From Bryopsis sp. KO-2023 (Eukaryota; Chlorophyta; Ulvophyceae; Bryopsidales; Bryopsidaceae): 64,000 bases of DNA. Under the pieces are notes generated by a model, which saw only the letters and a list, made by a program, of their open reading frames with translations, did no database searches and was not told the origin of the DNA. Made by a program: the position numbers and the translations under genes. Where the stretch lies: contig BSYQ01000001.1 of NCBI GenBank assembly GCA_030272585.1, positions 5,270,001 to 5,334,000 of the forward strand, given 5' to 3'. Shown in pieces: positions 39,161 through 48,535 of this stretch. The first letter of the stretch is position 1. Each line of letters starts with the position of its first letter.

Positions 39161-39875
39161 CTTTCCTGGATATAATGAGGGGGGAAATAATGAAACTAAT
39201 AATAATGAAACTCTTTTTTTTCCCAAAAGTATAACTGTTTGTTTTGTGGGAACCCACTGTATAATGAAACATGTACATTATGGGGATCCTCCACATTCTT
39301 CTCTTTCCATTCTTGATCCTACCTCCGAAGGAACCCTGGGTGTAATGAAAACCAACACTGAAGGGGATGAAAAAAGAATGCAGTGTTACAGTTTTGGACG
39401 TATGTTGATGCAGGTGTAAATGGCTTGACAGCTGGCATCGCACGATATGCCGCATTTGGTGAATTTAGTGGGAATCATTTGCAGCATCCGCCACTGGCTT
39501 GTGTTCATCAATGGAAGATGGAGCTTCGCAAAAAGAAAAAAAACTGAAAAAAGTAGGAGACGCTGGGAGGATCGACACCAGGAGACTTGGCTGCGGTGGT
39601 TGTAATGTCCACAGCTTGGAGCATCTGTTTGGACGATTGTCAAGGCAAGTTCGGTTGATTTGCAGAATGAAAAAAGAAACTACAAACTGTTTTGGTCACA
39701 CACACCCAGTCACGTGCGTGTGATGTTCCTATACAAGTTAGCCATAGTCGGGGGCTTCAATGCCTTGCGCATATTTTCGAACTCTCTCAACATCGTCGTG
39801 ACTCCCACCTCCCGGACGCGGATTTCCATCACTTGTTCTTAAAACCTTTCTGTTGATTTTTGTTCAACTTGGTAG

Positions 39876-40049
39876 AGTTGCTTCACCTTACGAAGGAAAG
39901 ACAGCAATCGTTGTCGGGGCAGGCCCCGCTGGATCAGTGGCTGCAATCCTGCTGGCAAAAAGAGGATTCAATATGAAAGTCAGATTTTCGCCCCAGGTGA
40001 TCGAAAAGCGTTCCAATTTGCAATTTGCCACCCCCAAAAGAAGCACCCG
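39876..40049 (+). pseudogene. Orphan exon of an FAD-dependent monooxygenase
   Basis: One plus-strand exon with a good acceptor (GGTAG before 39876) and donor (GTGAGT after 40049). It encodes VASPYEGKTAIVVGAGPAG and SVAAILLAKRGF, the Rossmann FAD-binding start (GxGxxG) of aromatic-ring or kynurenine-type hydroxylases, continuing to VIEKRSNLQFATPKR. No partner exons were found: the following ~670 bp hold no second domain and the next gene is on the opposite strand. It is most likely a gene fragment or pseudogene, possibly of a KMO-like enzyme. An 18-nt segment inside it (39979-39996) begins GT and ends AG. Confidence 0.55.
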
Positions 40050-40722
40050 GTGAGTGTCTGACGTTCATGCATCCAGATATAGATTCAGTGAATGATGTAG
40101 TGTAGGACCCTTTCCTTCTTCTTCTTCTTTTTATTTTTTCAATTGGTTGTTTCACCCTACAAACAAGCAACTGAAAAATGGATATATTCTAAGGGCCTGA
40201 GGGCCACTAGGGAATGATTCATTGTGTCATTACAAAGCCAGCATTTCACATCTTCTTCTTATGATTATTTTGAAGGCTGTCCATGGTATTGTGAGAATTC
40301 TAAAAAGAGGTAGGAGAGAGATACCCCCACACTGAGTGCAGCATTGAAGAGAGATGTTGCTGCTTCAAGGTATGGCCTTCACTTGTGAAATGCTGCAGTC
40401 TCAGCAGAAGTTCACAAACAGAAATTCTTTGGTTCAAGGATTCGAAAGGAGACAGCATAGTTTTTCAGAAGTTTTTACAGAAAAAGATAATGGATTTAAA
40501 TTTCCTGATTTTCTGACAACACTGTAAGTGTGATAAAAGAGACGGCAGTGGTCATTGCTTGGGTTCGATTCCCAGGGTAGTCAAATCTCTTACATGATGC
40601 CAACCAGAAACATATCATCGACTTTTTTCATAGTCTTGGTTCTAGTGGTTCTCATCGTCAAAAAATAATATGCGGATCGCACTTTCGATTAGGAAAAAGT
40701 TTTAGCACCCAGTTTTTTTTTT

Positions 40723-42099
40723 TTAGGGCACAATTGCTTCCCCTGCAGGGGAATAATCCAAATCGGTGCCAGTCATCGTAAAGTGGGAAACCCTCGTGTT
40801 CAACTCTGTTTTTATGGTTCTGATTTCATTAAATATCAATGGGCGCAGTTCCTGGCCGACCCCCAAGGTGGTTTTCCCCATGCCTTCCTCAAGCGCAAGC
40901 CTGATTTTCAAGCTTGCAAACGCAAACTGTGGAAGCGACAGTTTTCCATGTTCAAACACAGATTCAAGAGCCTTGACAAAGCCTCGTGCTCCTCCAATCG
41001 TGTCCGCATCTCGATACCTCAAATCTTCAAGGAAGCAAAACAGGTGTGTTGATAGTGTCAAAGAAAAAAAATTGAGAAAAAAGGCGTTCGATGGTCTTGG
41101 CACCTCTGCAATTCATTTGTGGATACATATATACGTATATTTGCTGTGGGTTTAGCACTCGCCAGAAAAATTTTAAACCCTTGAATTTTCTGTGGGCTTA
41201 GCTCCTGCCAGAAAACTATCCAGAAAACTATCTTTAGACCCCTAAAAATTTGCTGTAGGTTCAGTATAAAATTTGCTGTAGGTTTAAAGATTTGCTGCAG
41301 ATGAAAAAAAGAAACATTTCGACCTCCCAAGGTTGTGTTTTTTTGTTTTTTTTCCCGTACCTGTCATCATTGCGTTGCACCAATCCTTGTGGCGTAGGAT
41401 CTCATCGGAAGAAGCTTTCTCCTGCCGCTTTCGGGGTTTCAAAATCGGCAACACCTTGTCGTGTTCTTCGAAAAAAGTAGACACGATCTGTAGTCCGAGT
41501 TGGGACATTTTTCGCATCTTCATTTGTGAAAAGAGATGAAAGCCACCGAGCTGATTTTGTTTTTGTTTTTTTTTCTGTTCCAACACCCACCAAACTCTCA
41601 ATCTCTGTAGATCAAACCCCAAATCCATAATTCTTTTTTCAGCTTCATCGAGCACGTGTTCCGGCTCGGACAACAATCCAAACCCATCAGAAAAATCCGG
41701 ATCCATCACGCATTCTTTCACTAGAACCCTCACAACATCTCCAGCGCATTTTTCGAGATTGTTGGAGGATTCGTTTTTTTTTTCGTTTTTTTCTTCCTCC
41801 CACAAATCCAAATGCCGTTCCCACAACCTCAGAAATTTTTCATCTATTTCTTTATTTCCCGATAACCGAAATGATGAAAGAGGTGGTAATTCCAATTTTT
41901 TTTTGGGAATTCTTTTTTTTTGGTTTTTTTTGTTTTGAATCCCCAAGTTGATTGGATTCTTGAGAGATTTTTCTCCTCCGTTTTCTTCGATTTTTTTAGA
42001 TTCAAATAAATCGCCTTCGAAAGGGATATCATCCAAGGTCAAACCGTCTCCCATCACATCTCCCACAATATTTGTGAGTTGCATATCTTCGTCCGCCAT
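40723..42099 (-). CDS. Unrecognised 346-aa protein, 2 exons
   Basis: Exon 1 is 42099-41361 (ATG, begins MADEDMQLTNIVGD) and exon 2 is 41024-40723, stop TAA. The donor GTACGG and the acceptor TTGAAG match in phase, giving a complete 346-aa protein. The first half is acidic then Lys-rich. The second half is predicted helical, with DEILRHKDWCNAMMT across the junction into DLRYRDADTIGGARG. The C-terminus reads FTMTGTDLDYSPAGEAIVP. There is no signal peptide or membrane segment. Start, single intron and stop all look convincing, but I cannot name the family. Its start codon is only ~210 bp from the GGAAGCG array. Confidence 0.7.
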
Positions 42100-42310
42100 A
42101 GTATTTTGTTGTAGGGAAGTCGTCAGTGTCGAGGAATGGAGTGGATCGCCGTCAGAAGTCGTCGGTATCGCAAAATAGAGTCCGCCGTCAGTGATTTCAG
42201 AAACTGGAAACTGGGAACTGGATTAACGAGGGAATTGGACGAAGTGCATGCGATGAAATTCGTGGCTGGAGGCGACCGCGTGGCTGGGAGGAAATTGTGG
42301 CTGGGAACGT

Positions 42311-42650
42311 TTGTGGAAATCGTTGATTCCAGTGGAAGCGTGGCTGGCGGCGAATTGTAACTGGGAGCGTTTGTGGAAACGCTTGCTTCCAGTGGAAGCG
42401 TGGTTGGAAGCGCTGCTGGAGGCGAGGTCGCTTCCATGGAAGCGCTGCTGGAGGCGAGGCCGCTTCCATGGAAGCGCTGCTGGAGGCGAGGCCGCTTCCA
42501 TGGAAGCGTTGCTGGAGGCGAGGCCGCTTCCATGGAAGCGCTGCTGGAAGCGAAGTCGCTTCCACGGAAGCATATGGAAGCGCACCGCTTCCGAGGAAGC
42601 GGTTTGGAAGCGCGCTTCCGCCTTGTGCTTCCGTGGAAGCGAAGCCTCCA
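42311..42650. repeat. Second GGAAGCG palindromic array with 32-bp tandem units
   Basis: The same GGAAGCG/CGCTTCC motif as at 33062-33370. From 42431 it forms about four 32-bp tandem units (starts 42431, 42463, 42495, 42527), each with the palindrome CTTCCATGGAAG plus GCTGCTGGAGGCGAGGC. A reading frame runs through it on the minus strand from the ankyrin exon, but 32 bp is not a multiple of three and the resulting peptide is low complexity, so it is probably not translated. Confidence 0.85.
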
Positions 42651-42769
42651 AACATTCCGACGAACTGAAGCAACAGAATCCTACCGAAAGAGCCGCCACC
42701 ACCCTCCCTTTCACATCTTCCCCACACGTGCCCTGATCGCAGTCGAGAAACTCCTCGCTCCCTGAATAA

Positions 42770-44877
42770 TTCACACAGTAGCATGCACTGGAGGACGCCG
42801 TTCTCCCTTCATTATCAGCGATATCCTTGCTGGCCCCGTTCTGCAACAAAATCTGGAGGGCATTCTCAGACCCATAGATCGCCGCTTCGATGAGTGCCGT
42901 CTGCCCCTCGTTGTCTTTCAGATCGATGTCAGCTCCCCCTTCCAAGAGGATTTTGATTATTTCAGGCTTGTTTTTGATGGCAGAAACGATCAAAGGGGTT
43001 TCCCCGAACTCATTTCCTTGGTTCACGTTCGATCCCCACTTCACCAGAAGCTGGGCGACCTCGACGTAACCCCCAGAACAAGCGTCATGCAAGGGAATCT
43101 GTTGGGAGGAGTCCAGCGCATTCTTATCGGCACCTACATATACAGACAGAGCGATCGATTGCAGGTCAGACATCCGGTATGCTACAGAAAAAGCCCAAAT
43201 TGTTGCCTGAACAATTGTACAAATATATCATTGTGGTTTCGGTCAGCATCAGAGTTCAATTTTGACATCTCCTTGAAAAAGAAAAGCCACTTTCTTTGGA
43301 TAGCTTCAAACAAACTCACATTCTAACTACAACTACCTCCCAAAATCAAGAAAAAAAAGGAGGAAAAAGGCCACCAGTTCATCCGAGACAGACATGGGAA
43401 AAACACGATGTTTCCTCAAAACATCACACCTCGATCCAAGAGCTCTCGTGCAATTTCTGGCAGACCGAAGGCTGCTGCCAGATGCAAAGCAGTCCACCCA
43501 TTCGTGGTCGCTCCATTCACATCAGATCCAGCATCCAACAAAACCCTCACGATATCCAGGTGCTCGAATATAACAGACGCATGCAACACGGTGCCCCATT
43601 GCTCCCCATCCACCTCCAGCTTCGATTGAGCTTCCAGAATGTCGGGGCAGGACGATGCCAGGGCCTTCACCTTATCGATTTTCCCGTCCTCCACAGCATT
43701 CCAGAGATCAAATGGGTCGCAACCAGCCACCCCCTGCTCCGATTCCTCCTCCTCCTCAGTAGAGGCGTTTTCGGAAGGCTCCCCAAGTGGGGCTGAAGCT
43801 TGCCCATTATCATCAGAACCGGCGCTTTCCGCTGTGGGTTCAGCCACAGGTACTGATGGTGCAGTGTCGCTACCTGGATTGGGTTCGACATCAGCATCTC
43901 CAGGACCATCCGGTGAATTCTCACCAGTGGATTCCTCGGTAGTTGTTTCTTCACCACCAGATCTTACTGCTTCATCCTCCACATTATCAGGGGATCCATT
44001 CTCTGATGGATTGGCTTCAGCCAAATCTGATTGTTGCTCCGCACCTGATGCCTCCTGGTCAGTCGGGGCTGCATCTGTCGCCACATTCTCCCCTTCTTGT
44101 TGCGAATCGTCAGGATTTTCACCAGTCTGGCCCCCGGTCGTCTCAAGCTGAGTCGTGGTTTCCATGAACCCATTTTCGCCACCCTCAACCACTTCCTGTG
44201 CATCCCCCATCCCAAAGGTTTCAGGTGTCGTTGTATCTGGGGCAGACTGGGAGCCACTAGTGGCTGGTGATGTGTTTTGATCGGTTTCACTGTTTGAGGA
44301 CGGGTCCGTGGGGCTTTCCTCTGCCAACTGCTGAACACCACCCTCAACTGAGCTGAAATCAGATGTGCCATCGCTGACCACCGGTGTGGAGACCTCAGAC
44401 TCAGCTATGCTGACACCAGCCACCGGTGTTGCGATCTCAAACTCCTGAAGTTCGGAATGACAGTTCATCAGGCTCATATTTTCTTTCATATTTATTTTAG
44501 TGAAAATTGCTTTTGGGCTGGTCGAAGGTACTATGGTTTTCGTGAACTTTCTGGGTGAAAAGGGGGTTGCTGCTGGAATTTTTGCAGATGAGATTTGGCT
44601 CAAGAAAATTACTGTTGTGGTTCAGGATGGAGGATAGAATCACGACACGTCTCCCCACCTGGAGCAGTTTACGTGCCACAGAGATCGATGAACCACCTGG
44701 GAAAAAGAACCGATGCAACGATTCAGCCGCCACTTTGGACGCCCTCCACGAGACCACCTGCTTGACACCGTTTTCAATTCTACGAGCAGAATCATTCGAT
44801 CTTCGAGCCGTTTTGGCGGCCGATTCCCTACCTGCTGCATGCAACACGCACAGCACCATCACGATCGCAACCCTCAT
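42770..44877 (-). CDS. Secretory-type ankyrin-repeat protein
   Basis: Proposed exons: 44877-44758 (MRVAIVMVLCVLHAAG, a signal-peptide-like start), 44444-43430 and 43133 to about 42770. Phases match (0, then 1). Exon 2 opens with a long Ser/Thr/Glu/Gly-rich acidic stretch with many SP, TP and EE groups. It then enters ankyrin repeats: GTVLHASVIFEHLDIVRVLL, WTALHLAAAFGLPEIARELL, and in exon 3 IPLHDACSGGYVEVAQLL, ETPLIVSAIKNKPEIIKILL and QTALIEAAIYGSENALQILL. That is at least five repeats. Ankyrin proteins are usually cytosolic, so a signal peptide is odd; exon 1 is joined by splice logic only. The 3' end is uncertain: the frame stays open into the GGAAGCG array, and a donor near 42780 is possible. 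Confidence 0.7.
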
Positions 44878-45023
44878 GGTGACCCCCTCGATGTCTGGAG
44901 CTCGCTCGTTGGCGGGGTTTGGTGGTAGGGAAGATCAGAGGAGCCTCTTCGGTCAGGAAAGGTGTGCAGGATGTGAAATGGTGTTGATGGACAAGACAGA
45001 TTAGCCCAGGTCAGTACATCTCA

Positions 45024-45066
45024 AAGTTTTTGGTTTTTGGTTTTTTGGTTTTTGGTGTTTTTGGTT
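45024..45066 (+). repeat. TTTTTGG simple repeat
   Basis: Successive TTTTTGG and TTTTGG units. It resembles degenerate G/T-rich simple sequence; there is no evidence that it is telomeric. Confidence 0.8.
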
Positions 45067-45539
45067 ATTTTTTTTTTTCTCTCCCAAAGACCGCCTACGC
45101 ACGAGACCATTTCACGATCGATGGCTTTCTTTGGGGGTTTCCGTGTGCTGTTGGTGTTGTGGGTTGTTGGTTTGCTTCTGGGGAAAAAAAGGATCCCTCT
45201 TGTGCAGCAAATTCGCGTTCAAGATGGTCTGGCCGTCAATTTGCTGCCATTTTCCTCCTGGAACGATTTCGTACGGCTCAATCTTCCTCGGTATAAATTT
45301 TCTGAGCGAAAACCATTTATTTGATTCCTGCCGCTGGCGCCGTCGTGAGGCTTCGCTCCGATAGTCCCCCCCCCCTCGGTCTCCCACGAGAAAAAGAAAG
45401 ATAGCAGTCGGGCAACAAGATTACACCGACGGTTTTTCGCTCGTGGTTCCGAATGGAGGATCCCTCGGTACTGGCCGGGCACCAATTGCCATGGAGCAAG
45501 CCCGCGAACAAACGGGTGGGTGTACTTGCGCCGCAGTCG

Positions 45540-46116
45540 TTATGATTTTTGTTTCTCGAAATTGGCACTGTGTATCTCTCCACTAGCGGCGTCTTGGGTG
45601 ATGATGCTTTTCATGACGGTCTGCTGAAAGGCCCTCGGGTCCGGGAAGAAAAAAATACCATGAAACCTGACAAGGCCTCGTCGTTAGTTTTTTCGGAGTG
45701 GTCAAACAGAGTTGCAGTTATGAGGTGCAACCCATTTGCTTGGATGGTGTCTAGTGGGTCTACCTGTTAGAAAATGCTGTTATTGAGATCCAATCAAGCC
45801 ACCCCACTCTCTGTTTTTTTTTTGTTGGACTTTTTATGCTGTCTTCTACGGTCAGAGATTTGGGGTACCAGCCCCCCTTTCTTGTAATCAATGAGCAGCA
45901 ATAAAAACTGGAAAAGATCTTGGTTTTTTGGTGACTGTGAATCCTTCCAGATGCCTGCGTGAAATTCCTCACAAGCCTGCGTTGTGTCTGTTTTTTCTCT
46001 TGTTTTTTTCCAGTGCTTGGGAGGTGGATCCTTGGCTAATTCCCTGTATGTATTCTGTTTCGCAGACTGCTGGATGTTTTCTGGCGCCACCAGCTGGATG
46101 AAATCATCCAGGCCCG
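45540..46116 (-). CDS. Unrecognised gene, three 3' exons
   Basis: Three minus-strand blocks look coding. 46116-45973 (GLDDFIQLVAPENIQQSAKQ, then YRELAKDPPPKHW) follows acceptor TCTCAG. 45763-45659 (VDPLDTIQANGLHLITATLF) follows acceptor AACAG. 45623-45540 (QTVMKSIITQDAASGE, ends EKQKS then TAA) is last. The last two join in phase 0 across an intron of only 35 nt. The first and second do not join in phase directly, so another exon is likely between them. No upstream exon or start was found. I do not recognise the family. Confidence 0.45.
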
Positions 46117-47539
46117 CTGAGACAACTTGAAATTAACGAAAATTCCTAGGTTATTCCGATAGTCTCCTCCTCCTCTTTTTCATTTCCAGAGCACCTATCA
46201 AAATTTGGAGGTTGCCCTGCCTGAAGCCTGGCTGCTTCAAAGGATCCCACCTCCAGCCCATAATGGCTCATTAGATTTCCAAATTTCTCTCTTTGAGGGA
46301 ATGAGAGGAAGACACACAGCAACAGACAAATTGCACTATCGTGCCATATTTATCGTCCAGGGCACATCACTCACGCGCACCGCCAATGGGGTACTTTCAT
46401 GGAGTTAAACCTTGGGCCTGCTACAGTACCACTGTGGTATATTGCACTTGAGAACAGTACTGGAAAAGTGAATCATCCCTTGTGAAACATTGATGCACAT
46501 TGTGTCCCCACTCATAAGCTCACTGAGGACCTATCGAACAAGAGTATTAGACATGAAGCACCCGAGGCTGACATAGAAATTAGAGTTCCTCTTGGTCCCT
46601 CTAAAATAAAATTGCAATCCATCCAATTGATAATCCCAATCGTTGAAACACAGTGAGACAAATTCTGAGGCTGAAGAACACCGCTCATTGATGAGTGTGG
46701 TGGATCCATGCACATGTTTTTTTTCTCTGTCCAGTGTGTTCCCCACACATAGACACCTGCTGCTGGAGAGTGAAAAATGTGAAAGATCCTTCATCTCTTG
46801 TTTCACCGTCCCTTTCAGAAGCATGAAAAACATGACAAACCAAAGGATCCGTCAAGCTGCCCCCACACAACAATACGAATGTGAAAACGTGGAAATTGAA
46901 GAAAGTTTGTTATCGAACCGACCATGGCAATCATATTGCATGTATCCTATGTGTGCATGTTTTTTTCGGAAGGGGAAGGGGGGGGAGGGTCAGCTTGTTC
47001 ATATAATGCAGCATGAGAATTTGTAGGAGGAGGAGGACATGAGATTGGCTGCAGTTGATTGAAATCAAGTTTTGATAGATCGTGTATCGGTTGTGAAAGT
47101 CATGATGGGAATGCCAAAAATTATGGCAGTGCGGAGCCTGGTTCAGAATTCTTTGTAAGAACCTGTTTTTTTTTTCTTTTCTTCTTCACTTTTATTTTTG
47201 TTCAAGACCAGCCAATCTGCTTCCTTTTTTGGGGGAATTTGATTGGAGAAGCTTTTGAATGGCTGGTCACTTGTAAAGACAAGATAGGAAAACACCACAG
47301 GGGCAATCAACAGTAAAACAAAAGTGTGGAAAACAGTGGGATGGTTTCACTTGGCTGATTTCACCACAACAAAAAGCCTGCGCCATCGCATGGGAAAATG
47401 AACCAATCAACAAAAATTTCAGAGATTGTATGTCCATTGTCCATTAGCACAATCAAGAGAAGTCATGAAACTTAAAAATAATAGAAAGGATGGCAAATGA
47501 AAGATGAAAAAGATGGGAAAAAGAGAAATCAAAGTACTG
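46117..47539. other. Intergenic, no gene seen
   Basis: Mixed sequence with T and G tracts. A 67-codon plus-strand frame ending at 46408 lacks a recognisable domain. Upstream exons of the gene at 45540-46116 may lie here but were not found. Confidence 0.4.
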
Positions 47540-47589
47540 GAGGCACAGGGGATTTGAACCCCAGTGTTGTCCCATCAAGACAATGCCTC
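47540..47589 (-). other. 50-nt tRNA-like fold lacking a D arm
   Basis: Read on the minus strand, GAGGCAT pairs with GTGCCTC as a 7-bp acceptor stem. A stem of 4-5 bp (TTGTC/GACAA) closes a 7-nt loop TTGATGG. A T arm of GGGG TTCAAAT CCCC follows. No D arm is present. A T5 run about 20 nt downstream could terminate Pol III. The plain alternative is a decayed tRNA or the head of a tRNA-derived SINE. Confidence 0.45.
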
Positions 47590-48535
47590 TTTTTTTTTTT
47601 CAGGAGAAAAAACCCATCTAGGTAAAAAAAAACTCCTCTAAAACCTGTACCAAGGTTTCCTATTTGTATTTCTTTTTTTCTTTTTTTTTTCTTCCCCTTT
47701 TTTTTTTAATTTTGATACAACCCTAAAATTTTCAGGCATCCTGAAACCCAGAATTTTTGAAGCTATTACTCTTCTCATCCTTCCATCAATTTTTTTTTGA
47801 AATTCTTTTTCTTCTCCATGTCCTTCCAATGTGGACTGAAGCCCAAAAGTTTCACGAAAGCATTTTTTTCTTTTTTTCCCAATTTCTTCCCATAATCTGT
47901 TTTTCTATTTTTATTATTTTTTTAATCCCCTTTTTTCTTCAGTTTTGTCCTTCTCCATGTTCTTCCAATTTGGACTGAAGCCCCCAAATTTCACAAAAAG
48001 CAATTTTTTTTTCGGATTTCTTCCGATATTCTGTTTTTCTTTCTTTTTTTAATCCCCTTCTTTTCTTCAATTTTTTTTCTTCCCCATGTTCTTCCAAATT
48101 GGACTGAACCCCCAAATTTCAATAGCAAAATTTCTTTCTTTCTTCTCTCGGATTTCTTCCGATCATCTGTTTTTTTTGTTTTCTAAATCCCCAGAACCCC
48201 AAATGTTTTGAACCGAAATTTTCGGTCAGTATTTTCTTCTACCACTTGCATCCCCTCCCCCTTTTTTTTCCCAGTTCACCCATAATCAAGAAACAGTTTT
48301 TTTTCTCTCCAAAAAGACCACCAATTTTTTTTTTTTTTAATTGGCACCAGATCACTTCAAACTGGGCCATGAATTTTTCCTTGGAAAAATAAAAATCCCC
48401 CACCCCAATTCCTTCACGATAAAAAATTCCGAAATAGTGTACAAAATAAAATACAACATATGATACAGAAACAATTCGAGCTGCCCCCCACCCGGAAAGT
48501 GTTCGAAGCAGATTTCATGGGTGGGTGGGGGCCTC
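47590..48535. other. T-rich intergenic DNA with diverged repeats
   Basis: Very T-rich. A phrase close to TTCTTCCAATTTGGACTGAAGCCC recurs at about 47822, 47960 and 48090 with spacing near 135 bp, suggesting a decayed tandem repeat. No coding potential. Confidence 0.5.

Noticed and set aside
38476..39419. 200-300-codon Arg/Gly/Pro-rich frames in the GC-rich island
   Set aside because: High GC keeps all frames open; no domain, splice or codon signal favours any of them.
42223..42770. Extension of the ankyrin protein through the second GGAAGCG array
   Set aside because: The 32-bp repeat is not a multiple of three and the peptide is low complexity; the array is more likely non-coding.
45121..45324. 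Small plus-strand frame with a hydrophobic start (MAFFGGFRVLLVLWVVG)
   Set aside because: Looks like a signal anchor, but there is no supporting splice or promoter signal and no homology that I recognise.
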